From assembly GCA_902627935.1 (NCBI GenBank), contig CACOLA010000002.1, positions 124,001 through 188,000 of the forward strand: a DNA stretch of 64,000 nt. Reading direction: 5' to 3'. The translations under genes and the position numbers were made by a program. This DNA comes from an uncultured Pelagibacteraceae bacterium. Its GTDB lineage: Bacteria; Pseudomonadota; Alphaproteobacteria; Pelagibacterales; Pelagibacteraceae. Below the pieces are notes generated by a model. The model saw only the letters and a list, made by a program, of their open reading frames with translations. It was not told the origin of the DNA and made no database searches. The first letter of the stretch is position 1, and each line of letters opens with the position of its first letter. Shown in pieces: positions 1 to 7,577 of this stretch.

Positions 1-326
1 CAATCATTTATGATATATTCATAGTCATTTTCTGAATAAGTAGTAAAGAGTGGAACAGTCACACCCCCAGCGTTCATAATTGCTATATCGGTAATAAGCC
101 ATTCAGGTCGATTTTCTGATAATAAAATGCATCTATCTCCTTTTAATAAATGTTTTTTTAAGTAATCAGATAAAATACGAACATTTAATTCAACTTGTTT
201 CCAAGATAAAAAATCCTTTTCATTATCCCTTAAAGATTTTAAAAATGGCTTATCAGAAATTGAATTTATTTCTTCACTCTTTTTAAAAAAAAGTTCTACT
301 AAGCTGTTGGTACTGCGTAATTCCAT
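1..326 (-). CDS. AMP-binding acyl-CoA synthetase, N-terminal part (cut by window edge)
   Basis: The reverse strand reads from an ATG at 326 to the window edge without a stop, giving about 108 residues: MELRSTNSLVELFFKKSEEI, later LSENRPEWLITDIAIMNAGG. The pattern SENRPEW...D.A.M.AGG.TVPL is the N-terminal signature of long-chain fatty-acid-CoA ligases (AMP-dependent synthetase family, FAA1/FadD type), which activate fatty acids with ATP and CoA. The adenylation motifs lie outside the window, so substrate cannot be judged. It starts 4 bases after the tRNA-Leu CCA end, so the tRNA may be co-transcribed with it. The ORF track omits this gene because the frame is open at the edge. Confidence 0.8.
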   Translation of the reverse strand, partial: MELRSTNSLVELFFKKSEEINSISDKPFLKSLRDNEKDFLSWKQVELNVRILSDYLKKHLLKGDRCILLSENRPEWLITDIAIMNAGGVTVPLFTTYSENDYEYIIND

Positions 327-330
327 AATT

Positions 331-415
331 TGGTGGGCGAAGAGAGAATCGAACTCTCACTTCTTGCGAAACACGATTTTGAGTCGTGCGCGTCTACCAA
401 TTCCGCCATTCGCCC
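331..415 (-). tRNA. tRNA-Leu, anticodon CAA, CCA encoded
   Basis: The reverse strand folds as a class II tRNA of 85 nt. The acceptor stem is GGGCGAA/TTCGCCC, followed by an encoded CCA. The anticodon stem CACGA/TCGTG closes a 7-nt loop CTCAAAA, giving anticodon CAA (reads UUG). The T arm GAGAGTTCGATTCTC and a long variable arm fit tRNA-Leu, and the G/A-rich D arm (TGGTAGACGC) is typical of this isoacceptor. Confidence 0.95.
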
Positions 416-474
416 TAAATTGTTAAATATTTTATTAAATAGTATAAGAACTAAAATTATATTAAAACCAAAAA

Positions 475-1080
475 ATGTTTAATAGTCTTTACAAAAAATG
501 TTTAAGTTTAGCTGCTAATAAAAAGGCTAAATATTACTTAGCAATTGTATCATTTATTGAAAGTTCGTTTTTCCCTATTCCCCCAGACGTTATGATAATC
601 CCCATGGTAATATCCAAAAAAAAAGATTTCATAAAAATCTTTTTTATATCGACAATTTTTTCAGTTATAGGCGGTATATTAGGTTACGTAATTGGTGCAT
701 TTTTTTTGGAGTTTGCAAACAATATAATGAGTTTTTATAATTATGAAAATAAATTATTTGATATCAAAAATAATCTAAAAAACAGTGATGGTTTTTATGC
801 TTGGCTAGGAATTCTTTTTTTAGCAGGTTTTACTCCTCTTCCTTACAAGGTTTTTACTATTGCTAGTGGTTTATTAGGATTTAATCTTCTTATCTTCATT
901 CTAATAAGTTTCTTATCTAGAGGGTTGCGTTTTTTTGTAGTGTCGTATCTATCTTACAAATTTGGATATTTATTTACTGAATTTATGGATAGACATGGAT
1001 CTAAATGGTTCACAATTGTTGGTATATTAATTGTGATAACTGGAGCTATAATCTACTTAATTTTTAAATCATATGTTTAA
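475..1080 (+). CDS. YqaA/DedA-type VTT-domain inner-membrane protein
   Basis: A 201-residue membrane protein of the VTT (SNARE-associated/DedA) superfamily. Visible motifs are E-S-x-F-P-x-P-P-D at residues 29-38, after the first amphipathic segment, and GFTPLPYK at about 118-125, the two conserved re-entrant-loop motifs of the YqaA branch. Hydrophobic segments lie near 52-80, 110-146 and 178-198. DedA relatives are linked to lipid carrier flipping and membrane-potential homeostasis; the substrate here is unknown. Its last codons overlap dsbB by 8 nt, suggesting translational coupling in a VTT-dsbB-coq7 operon. The start is the first ATG, about 60 nt from the divergent tRNA. Confidence 0.85.
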   Translation: MFNSLYKKCLSLAANKKAKYYLAIVSFIESSFFPIPPDVMIIPMVISKKKDFIKIFFISTIFSVIGGILGYVIGAFFLEFANNIMSFYNYENKLFDIKNNLKNSDGFYAWLGILFLAGFTPLPYKVFTIASGLLGFNLLIFILISFLSRGLRFFVVSYLSYKFGYLFTEFMDRHGSKWFTIVGILIVITGAIIYLIFKSYV

Positions 1081-1558
1081 TTTAAAAGAAGAATTCTATT
1101 TAAAAATAATTTTAATATTTAGTTTTATTGCTTTGATTTCAGCATATTTTATTGAACATATTCTTGGCCATCAACCTTGCAATTTGTGTCTAATAGAAAG
1201 AATTCCATATGGATTAAATATAATTTTAATAATAATAATATTCGCTATAAAAAAAAACGAGAATTTTTTTGTTTTATTATTGATACTTACATCTATCTTT
1301 TCTGTTGCCATCTCCTTTTATCATTATGGAATTGAGGAAGGTTTTTTTCAAGAATCGACCGTTTGTGGTGTAAACGATTTCACTGAAACTATTACAAAGG
1401 AGGATATATTAGAACAACTAAATAATAAAACGGTAAGCTGTAAAGATGTGACATTTAGGATTTTTGGATTATCACTTACAAGTATTAATATTGTAATAAA
1501 TACATTATTTATTATAACGCTCATAAAAATTTATTTTTTATATGAAAAAAACAAATAG
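1073..1558 (+). CDS. dsbB: Disulfide bond formation protein DsbB
   Basis: A 161-residue inner-membrane protein with four predicted helices. The first periplasmic redox pair is C36-N-L-C39 in QPCNLCLIER and the second is C99 and C124 in a periplasmic loop, matching DsbB. The enzyme reoxidises DsbA and passes electrons to ubiquinone. Conserved Arg and Tyr follow the first CxxC (ERIPYG), as in the family. It overlaps the upstream VTT gene by 8 nt and the downstream coq7 by 17 nt. Linkage to a ubiquinone biosynthesis gene is sensible because DsbB depends on quinone. No dsbA is in this window. Confidence 0.93.
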   Translation: MFNLKEEFYLKIILIFSFIALISAYFIEHILGHQPCNLCLIERIPYGLNIILIIIIFAIKKNENFFVLLLILTSIFSVAISFYHYGIEEGFFQESTVCGVNDFTETITKEDILEQLNNKTVSCKDVTFRIFGLSLTSINIVINTLFIITLIKIYFLYEKNK

Positions 1559-2072
1559 AAGAGTTGAAGAATTTATAAGAGTCGACCACGCTGGTGAGAG
1601 AGGTGCAGTTAAAATTTATGAGGGGCAGCTTTTAGCTCTAAATACAATTGTAAAAAATGATAGTTTAAAAAAAACAATTGAAGATATGAAAGAACATGAG
1701 GTTGAACACTGTCAGTTTTTTGAAAATGAAATAAAAAGAAGAAATATAAGACCAACAAAATTTTTACCTTTGTGGGATTTATTAGGTGTAGGTTTAGGAT
1801 TTGGCTCAACTTTACTTGGCAAAAAAGCAGCAATGTTGTGCACAGCATCTGTTGAGGAAGTAATTGATAAACATTATCAAGACCAAATTGATCAATTAGG
1901 CCCTGATGAAAAAGAATTAAAAAAAAAGATTACAAAATTTAGACAGGATGAGTTAGATCACAAAGATATTGCCTACGAAGAAGGTGCTTCTAAAAAAGGA
2001 ATTTACTCCATAATGGATAAATTAATTAAAACTGGTTCTAAAATTGCAATAAACATATCTGAGAAAATCTAA
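1542..2072 (+). CDS. coq7: Demethoxyubiquinone hydroxylase Coq7
   Basis: A 176-residue ferritin-like di-iron hydroxylase acting in the penultimate hydroxylation of ubiquinone synthesis. The N-terminal RVDHAGERGAVKIYEGQL is the Coq7 signature, with iron-ligand Glu in GER. The second ligand group is E53-x-x-H56 (EHEVEH), and the third is in RQDELDHKDIA near residues 140-150. Alphaproteobacteria use Coq7 or UbiF at this step, and this is clearly the Coq7 form. The start lies 17 nt inside dsbB; the next in-frame ATG would remove the first Glu ligand, so the early start is needed. It ends 6 nt from the convergent HNH gene. Confidence 0.95.
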   Translation: MKKTNRRVEEFIRVDHAGERGAVKIYEGQLLALNTIVKNDSLKKTIEDMKEHEVEHCQFFENEIKRRNIRPTKFLPLWDLLGVGLGFGSTLLGKKAAMLCTASVEEVIDKHYQDQIDQLGPDEKELKKKITKFRQDELDHKDIAYEEGASKKGIYSIMDKLIKTGSKIAINISEKI

Positions 2073-2078
2073 ATAAAA

Positions 2079-2648
2079 TTAACGCTCTAACTCTACATCC
2101 CAATAAAGATAGTCCATCCAACTTTTATGAAGATAGTTTGGTGGAAAATGCTTTCCATTTTTATGAAGGTCTTCTGTTGTAGGTTGATATGGATACTGAT
2201 TTAAATTCATTCCTGAAAATTTGAGAAGTTTGCCACCTTTTCTTACATTGCATGCAGAACAAGCAGTAACAACGTTATCCCAATGTGTTTCTCCTCCTTT
2301 TGATTTAGGCAATAAATGATCAAATGTTAGCTCTTCTCCACTTCCACAATATTGGCAAGTAAATCGATCTCTCAAAAAAACATTAAATCTTGTGAAACTA
2401 GGTTTAGATTGTGGAACAATATAACTTTTTAGGGCAATGACACTGGGTAATCTCATTTCAAATGAGGGACTTCTTATTTGTCTATCATAATTACTAACAA
2501 TTATTACTCTATCTAAAAAAACTGATTTAACTGCATCTTGCCAAGACCATAATGAAAGAGGATAGTAACTTAATGGCCTATAATCAGCATTAAGCACAAG
2601 AGCTGGACATTTTTCTAAAGAAACATTTTGTTCGACAAATTCGTTCAT
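2079..2648 (-). CDS. HNH-family endonuclease, housekeeping type
   Basis: A 189-residue protein with an HNH domain at residues 95-140: zinc pairs C98-x-x-C101 and C130-x-x-C133 around the catalytic D110-H111 (FDHLLPKS) and WDNVVTACS. The N-terminal half (ALVLNADYRPLSYYPLSLW) is conserved in a widespread family of solitary chromosomal HNH proteins in alphaproteobacteria and cyanobacteria. These are not linked to phage or restriction systems, and their role is poorly defined. No methyltransferase or mobile element lies nearby, so a housekeeping nicking or repair role is more likely than defence; this is inference. Confidence 0.85.
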   Translation of the reverse strand: MNEFVEQNVSLEKCPALVLNADYRPLSYYPLSLWSWQDAVKSVFLDRVIIVSNYDRQIRSPSFEMRLPSVIALKSYIVPQSKPSFTRFNVFLRDRFTCQYCGSGEELTFDHLLPKSKGGETHWDNVVTACSACNVRKGGKLLKFSGMNLNQYPYQPTTEDLHKNGKHFPPNYLHKSWMDYLYWDVELER

Positions 2649-2694
2649 TGGATAAATCTTACATCAATTAAATATCGATATCAATATTATCGGT

Positions 2695-3348
2695 CTATTT
2701 TATTTTTTTTAAAATATAATTTAAAGCTATACTTGATGCTTCAATAGGAATATTGTGACCACAGTTTTTTATCAAATGTGTTTCGACGTGTACATTTTCT
2801 CTCAAAAGAAAATCTTGTGCCTCTAATAAATGTGTTGGTGACACAATATCGTCTTGATCACCATGAATTAGTAAAGTGTTAGTATCATTTTTTCTTCTAA
2901 ATTGAAGATTGGTTAAATTTATTATTTTACCTGAAAACCCTATTATACAATTGAATTTTTTTTCTGAAGTTAAGCCTATATTTATTGACATCATACATCC
3001 CTGACTGAAGCCACATAAAACGACTCCTTCATTATTAACTTTATATTCATTTTTAACTTCATCCAAGAATTGATTAACTTTTTTTTCAGCTTTTAAAGAT
3101 TCATTTAATATATGTTCTTCATTATCTATAGTGAGATCAAACCATTGGTAACCTGATGGATTAATGGCACATTTTTCATGACCATTAGGACATACAAAAA
3201 CTGTATTAGGCAAATATCTCTTCCAATTGTTTGTAAGCATACTAATATCTTTACCATCTCCCCCGTAACCATGTAGCAAAACAACTATATTTTTAACATG
3301 TTGAGCATTTTCAGGCTCTATAATCGTACTTTCAAGACAAAATGTCAT
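2695..3348 (-). CDS. Alpha/beta-hydrolase, phospholipase/carboxylesterase family
   Basis: A 217-residue cytosolic serine hydrolase of the abhydrolase_2 (YpfH/EstB-like) family. It shows the oxyanion-hole motif LLHGYGGDG at 24-32, the nucleophile elbow GFSQG with Ser115, the acid region IHGDQDD at about 161-167, and the catalytic His in CGHNIP at 198. Members hydrolyse short acyl esters or acyl-protein thioesters; the substrate cannot be inferred. It is a single gene between the HNH nuclease and the divergent HIG1-domain gene, about 49 nt from the latter's start. Confidence 0.87.
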   Translation of the reverse strand: MTFCLESTIIEPENAQHVKNIVVLLHGYGGDGKDISMLTNNWKRYLPNTVFVCPNGHEKCAINPSGYQWFDLTIDNEEHILNESLKAEKKVNQFLDEVKNEYKVNNEGVVLCGFSQGCMMSINIGLTSEKKFNCIIGFSGKIINLTNLQFRRKNDTNTLLIHGDQDDIVSPTHLLEAQDFLLRENVHVETHLIKNCGHNIPIEASSIALNYILKKIK

Positions 3349-3397
3349 AATAAATTTAATTTGTTTTTTATTTTTAAAAACACTTTACAATATAAAT

Positions 3398-3601
3398 ATG
3401 TTAACAGGAATAATTGTAAAAGTTTTATCTATAACTCTATTGATTGCAGTAGGTATTGTATTAGTTCTTGGTATCGGAACTTTATTTAAAGGTGGAAAAA
3501 CTAGCAAGAAGTATTCAAATAAACTAATGCAACTTAGAGTTCTTTTACAATTTGTTGCAATAATACTATTAATTATTTTTGCTTATTTTTTTAAAGATTA
3601 A
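3398..3601 (+). CDS. HIG1-domain twin-transmembrane protein
   Basis: A 67-residue protein with two hydrophobic helices (about 5-28 and 46-64) joined by a basic loop. The loop KLMQLRVLLQ matches the core of the HIG1 (hypoxia-induced gene 1) domain, shared by alphaproteobacteria and mitochondrial Rcf1/HIGD proteins, which act on cytochrome c oxidase assembly and supercomplexes. The first ATG is used; an alternative frame (3298-3489) is a shadow. Its stop overlaps the convergent TlpA-like gene in TTAA. Family assignment is fairly sure; the oxidase role here is inference from homologues. Confidence 0.8.
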   Translation: MLTGIIVKVLSITLLIAVGIVLVLGIGTLFKGGKTSKKYSNKLMQLRVLLQFVAIILLIIFAYFFKD

Positions 3602-4107
3602 TCATAAAGTTTTAACCATTCAACAAAACTTTTATCATAAAAATCTATTGAGCCAATAATTCTTGCAAATTCCTCACCCTTTTTATTAAATAAAATTGTT
3701 GTTGGTATACCTCTTAGAGAAAAATTCTTGGCTAATGTTATTTCATTATCAAAATAGATATCAAGGTTTTGAATATTCAAATCTTCAAAAAAAATTTGAG
3801 ACTTTTTAAGATGTTCTTTGCCGATATTAATAGCAAAAATTTCTAAACTACTAAAATTTGGATCTATCTTCAAAGCGTCTAAAGATGGCATTTCTTTTTT
3901 ACAAGGTGCACACCAAGTTGCCCAAAAATTCATCAAAATTAAATTACCCTTAAAATCATCCAATCTAATTATTTTTTGATTAGCATCAAGAAAAGCAATA
4001 TTATCATATGTTTTCAATTCTTTATTAATTACCAAATTTTTAATATTTGGTATTTCGTCTGCTAACGCATTGGAAATAAAGAATATTAATGTTATTAAAA
4101 ATCTCAT
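3598..4107 (-). CDS. TlpA/ResA-like exported thioredoxin
   Basis: The ORF track extends to 4203, but the likely start is the ATG at 4107, giving about 169 residues with a signal peptide MRFLITLIFFISNALA and mature DEIPNIKN. The redox motif is W-C-A-P-C in LMNFWATWCAPCKKE, followed by the cis-Pro region RGIPTTILF, as in the TlpA/AhpC-TSA family. Such periplasmic thioredoxins reduce cytochrome c apoproteins or copper-site chaperones; the partner here is unknown. The shorter start also removes overlap with divergent argH and leaves 24 nt between start codons. Confidence 0.85.
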   Translation of the reverse strand: MRFLITLIFFISNALADEIPNIKNLVINKELKTYDNIAFLDANQKIIRLDDFKGNLILMNFWATWCAPCKKEMPSLDALKIDPNFSSLEIFAINIGKEHLKKSQIFFEDLNIQNLDIYFDNEITLAKNFSLRGIPTTILFNKKGEEFARIIGSIDFYDKSFVEWLKLYD

Positions 4108-4131
4108 ATTTAATAGATATAAGTAATTATC

Positions 4132-5523
4132 ATGGCTAAAAATAAAAACAACCAGGCAATATGGAATACTAGAATTAAGAAAAAAACTTCCTCTATTTTT
4201 CAAAGAGTAGGTAGTTCAATTAATATTGATCGAAGATTATACAAAGAAGATATTGCTGGCTCAGTGGCTCATGTTGAGATGTTATTTAAACAAAAAATCA
4301 TTTCTTTTAAAATTAAAAATAAAATTGTCTATGGATTAGAAAAAATAAAAAAAGAAATAGAAAAAAATAAATTTGATTTTAGTACAAAATATGAGGATAT
4401 TCATATGAATATTGAAAAAAAACTTTTTTTAATCATCGGTGATGATGCGGGATATATTCATACTGCTCGATCAAGAAATGATCAAGTAATAACTGATTTT
4501 AAAATTTGGATTAAGTCAGCCACAAAAGAGATTAATAATAGTATAGATAAAATTATTAAATCTACACTTAAAATTGCAGAGAAAAATATTGAAACAATCA
4601 TGCCTGGTTTTACTCATTTAAAAAATGCTCAACCGATTTCTCTAGGCCACTATTTAATGGCTTATGTGGAAATGTTTTTTAGAGATAAAAAAAGATTTAT
4701 AAATAATCTAGAAAGTTTAAATGAAAGTCCTCTAGGTGTTGCTGCAATCTCAGGAACATCCTTTAATATAGATAGAAATTATACTGCAAAAAAACTTGGT
4801 TTCAAAAATGTAACTAATAATTCGATTGATACAGTATCTGATAGAGATTTTGTTTTAGATTTTCTTTATAGTGTTTCTGTTTGCTCAATGCATATATCTA
4901 GGATTGCAGAGGAACTTATAATTTGGAATTCAGACGCATACAGTCTAATACACCTTTCAGATAAAGTTGTGACAGGTTCATCTATTATGCCTCAAAAAAA
5001 AAATCCTGATTTATTAGAGTATATTAGAGGCAAAACAGGATCAACATTTGGAAATTTATTTTCAATGTTAACAATATTAAAAGGTCTTCCACTATCATAT
5101 TATAAAGATATGCAAGATGATAAAGAAATAGTTTTTAGTTCTAACGATAAATTATTAGATTGTTTAAAAATATTAGATGATATCTTAAAAAATATTTATC
5201 CTAACAAAAAAAAGATGTACGAATTGGCAAATACAGGTTTTATTACAGCTACAGACTTAGCAGATTATTTAGTAAAAAATCATTCTATGTCATTTAGAAG
5301 AGCTTATGAAAAAACAGCTGAAATTGTAAATTTAGCTGATAAAAAAAAAAAGAAACTATCAGAACTTAGCATAGAAGAATTAAAAAAAATTGAACCTAAT
5401 CTTACAAAAGACGTTTTAAAAGTCTTTGATTTAAAAAATTCTGTAAATTCAAAAAAATCTTATGGAGGAACATCTTTTGAAAACATTAAAAGAATGATAA
5501 TGAAATATAAAAAAATTATATGA
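4132..5523 (+). CDS. argH: Argininosuccinate lyase
   Basis: 463 residues, the normal length. The enzyme splits argininosuccinate to arginine and fumarate, the last step of arginine synthesis. The fumarase/aspartase superfamily signature GSSIMPQKKNPD is near residue 283, containing the mobile catalytic-serine loop, and HTARSRNDQV near 105 and GFTHLKNAQP near 160 give the other active-site blocks. It heads an argH-lptM-lysA-plsC run with 4-nt overlaps between the first three. An 11-A run near 5341 encodes consecutive lysines and is a possible slippage site, but the frame is intact. Confidence 0.97.
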   Translation: MAKNKNNQAIWNTRIKKKTSSIFQRVGSSINIDRRLYKEDIAGSVAHVEMLFKQKIISFKIKNKIVYGLEKIKKEIEKNKFDFSTKYEDIHMNIEKKLFLIIGDDAGYIHTARSRNDQVITDFKIWIKSATKEINNSIDKIIKSTLKIAEKNIETIMPGFTHLKNAQPISLGHYLMAYVEMFFRDKKRFINNLESLNESPLGVAAISGTSFNIDRNYTAKKLGFKNVTNNSIDTVSDRDFVLDFLYSVSVCSMHISRIAEELIIWNSDAYSLIHLSDKVVTGSSIMPQKKNPDLLEYIRGKTGSTFGNLFSMLTILKGLPLSYYKDMQDDKEIVFSSNDKLLDCLKILDDILKNIYPNKKKMYELANTGFITATDLADYLVKNHSMSFRRAYEKTAEIVNLADKKKKKLSELSIEELKKIEPNLTKDVLKVFDLKNSVNSKKSYGGTSFENIKRMIMKYKKII

Positions 5524-5654
5524 TTAGAAAATTTTTAATAATTACAATAGTCTCTATTCTACTTTTCTCATGTGGTAAAAAAAGTGACCCAATATATAAT
5601 CAAGAAAGTCAAAATTTTAAAATCACAAGCTTTAAAAAAAATACACTTTCATGA
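5520..5654 (+). CDS. lptM: Small lipoprotein, LptM-like
   Basis: A 44-codon gene too short for the ORF track, starting at the ATG overlapping the argH stop (ATGA) and ending in another ATGA that starts lysA. The product MIRKFLIITIVSILLFSCGK has a lipoprotein signal with lipobox LFSC. The residues after the cysteine, CGKKSDP, match the N-terminal CGxKGPL motif of LptM (formerly YifL), a tiny outer-membrane lipoprotein that assists LptD maturation. The argH-lptM-lysA order is common in proteobacteria, which supports the call. The tail beyond residue 25 is not recognisable. Confidence 0.8.
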   Translation: MIRKFLIITIVSILLFSCGKKSDPIYNQESQNFKITSFKKNTLS

Positions 5655-6865
5655 TTTACAAAAAAAATAGCTTATTAATGGATGGTTTTAGAATTGATTT
5701 TTTAGGTCATAAATTCAAAACTCCTATGTATTGTTACTCCTCCAAAAAAATTAGAAATAATATTTTAAATTTTAAAAATATTTTTAAAAAAATAAATCCT
5801 CTAATTTGTTACGCCGTAAAAGCAAATTCTAATTTAAGTATCCTTAAGGAAATAAAAAACCATGACCTTGGTGCTGATGTTGTATCAATTGGTGAACTTA
5901 TGAAAGCTCTTAAAGCAGGTATCAAACCACAAAAAATTGTTTTTTCTGGTGTAGGTAAAACTTCTGAAGAAATTGAATATGCAATTAATAAAAACATATT
6001 ACTAATCAATGCAGAATCAAAAAGTGAAATATTACAAATAGAAAAAATTGCAAAAAAGAGAAAAAAAATTGTTAATATAGGTATTAGATTAAACCCAAAC
6101 ACTGATGCTGGAACACTTAGTCAAATTTCGACAGGGAAAAAGGAAAATAAATTTGGTGTTAATCAAAAATTATTTTTGGAATTGGTCAATTTTTCTAAAA
6201 GGTCAAAATATTTAAAACTAAAATGCTTGAGTGTTCATATAGGCAGTCAAATCTTAAATCATATGCCTTATCAGAGAATGCTTGGGGTTGTGAATAAAAC
6301 TATAAATTTATCGAGACACCAATTTGAGTATATAGATCTTGGTGGAGGAATGGGTATTGATTATGAACATAAAAACCTAAGTTTAAACTTTAAAAAATAT
6401 TCTCAGAATATTTCAAATTTTGTTAAAAAAAATAATTGTAAAATTATTTTTGAACCAGGTAGATCAATTATTGGTAATACGGCTGTTCTAATTACAAAAG
6501 TAATATACGTCAAAGAGGGATATAAGAAAGATTTTATAATTCTTGATGCTGCAATGAATGATTTAATGAGACCCGCTCTTTATGGAGCAAAACATAAAAT
6601 TTTGCCATCAAGAAAAAACAAAAGAATTTCAAAAAAAGTTTATGAATTTGTTGGCCCAGTATGTGAAAGCACTGATAAATTTGCAACATTATTAAAGTTT
6701 CAAAAATTAAAAGAAAGAGATTTTTTAGTTATATGTGATGTTGGTGCATATGGAACATCTTTAGCTTCAAATTATAACTTGAGACCAAAACCAATAGAAG
6801 TTCTTATTAAAGGAAAAAATATCCAGATAATTAAAAAAAGACAAAAGCTCTCTGAATTAATATAA
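5651..6865 (+). CDS. lysA: Diaminopimelate decarboxylase
   Basis: 404 residues, a PLP-dependent fold-III decarboxylase converting meso-diaminopimelate to lysine. The PLP lysine is K57 in CYAVKANSN; the HIGSQI block near residue 200, glycine-rich DLGGGMGIDY near 230, EPGRSI near 275 and the CESTDKF substrate motif near 340 are all present. It overlaps lptM by 4 nt. With dapB further right in the window, it links lysine and peptidoglycan precursor supply, though the two genes are not adjacent. Confidence 0.96.
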   Translation: MIYKKNSLLMDGFRIDFLGHKFKTPMYCYSSKKIRNNILNFKNIFKKINPLICYAVKANSNLSILKEIKNHDLGADVVSIGELMKALKAGIKPQKIVFSGVGKTSEEIEYAINKNILLINAESKSEILQIEKIAKKRKKIVNIGIRLNPNTDAGTLSQISTGKKENKFGVNQKLFLELVNFSKRSKYLKLKCLSVHIGSQILNHMPYQRMLGVVNKTINLSRHQFEYIDLGGGMGIDYEHKNLSLNFKKYSQNISNFVKKNNCKIIFEPGRSIIGNTAVLITKVIYVKEGYKKDFIILDAAMNDLMRPALYGAKHKILPSRKNKRISKKVYEFVGPVCESTDKFATLLKFQKLKERDFLVICDVGAYGTSLASNYNLRPKPIEVLIKGKNIQIIKKRQKLSELI

Positions 6866-6875
6866 CTTAAATATA

Positions 6876-7577
6876 ATGATAAGAAGTTTATTATTTTCAA
6901 TAATTTTTTTTATAGGTATAATTTTTATATCCATTATATTTTTACCAACATTAATTTTACCTCAAAGCTTTGTTTTATACGGTGGCAGATTAATGGGCTA
7001 TTGGGCAAGTTTTTGCTTAAGATTAATTTTATCTGTAGAGATCGAAATATTAGGAAAAGAAAATTTAATATCAAATAAGAAATTTTTTATTGCTTCATCT
7101 CATCAATCAATGTTTGAAACCTTTTTTCTACAAACAATTTTTAAATCACCCATTTTTGTCTTAAAAAGAGAATTATTGCAAATACCAGTATTTGGATGGT
7201 ATTTAAAAAAAATTGGTTCAATTTCTATTAAAAGAAACAAGGTTACAAAAGATAATTTAGGTTTTTTTGAGGATATAAGAAAAAAAATTGATTATTCAAA
7301 CAGGCCTTTAATAATATTTCCACAAGGAACAAGAGCAAAGCCAGATGAAAGACCACAATTCAAAAAGGGGATCTCAAGAATATACGAAGAGTTAAAGATT
7401 TCATGTCAACCTATTGTAATGAATTCTGGATATGTTTGGCCCAAAAATGGATTAAAAAGATCAAACAAAAAAATTACAATCTCCATTTTACCTTCTATAG
7501 ATTATGGTTTAAAAAAAAATGAGTTTATGAATATTTTAGAAAAAACTATTTATACTGAACTAGATAAAATAAATTAA
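6876..7577 (+). CDS. plsC: 1-acyl-sn-glycerol-3-phosphate acyltransferase
   Basis: 233 residues with an N-terminal membrane helix (about 5-27) and a PlsC acyltransferase domain. The catalytic block reads SSHQSMFET near residue 74, an H-x4-E version of the usual H-x4-D. The second block FPQGTRAKPDERPQFKKG near 147 binds glycerol-phosphate. The enzyme makes phosphatidic acid at the inner membrane. The Glu variant of block I occurs in some proteobacterial PlsC proteins, so I do not read it as inactivation. It sits 10 nt after lysA and ends tail-to-tail with dnaN in a shared TTAA. Confidence 0.9.
   Translation: MIRSLLFSIIFFIGIIFISIIFLPTLILPQSFVLYGGRLMGYWASFCLRLILSVEIEILGKENLISNKKFFIASSHQSMFETFFLQTIFKSPIFVLKRELLQIPVFGWYLKKIGSISIKRNKVTKDNLGFFEDIRKKIDYSNRPLIIFPQGTRAKPDERPQFKKGISRIYEELKISCQPIVMNSGYVWPKNGLKRSNKKITISILPSIDYGLKKNEFMNILEKTIYTELDKIN

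Noticed and set aside
2079-2648. HNH gene as part of a defence or mobile system
   Set aside because: It belongs to a widespread solitary family and has no restriction, toxin, integrase or phage neighbour.
5341-5351. Programmed frameshift at the A11 run in argH
   Set aside because: The frame is intact through the run and to the normal C-terminus; poly-A runs are common in this AT-rich DNA.
6980-7120. plsC inactivation because of H-x4-E instead of H-x4-D
   Set aside because: The Glu form occurs in other proteobacterial PlsC proteins and the rest of the active site is intact.
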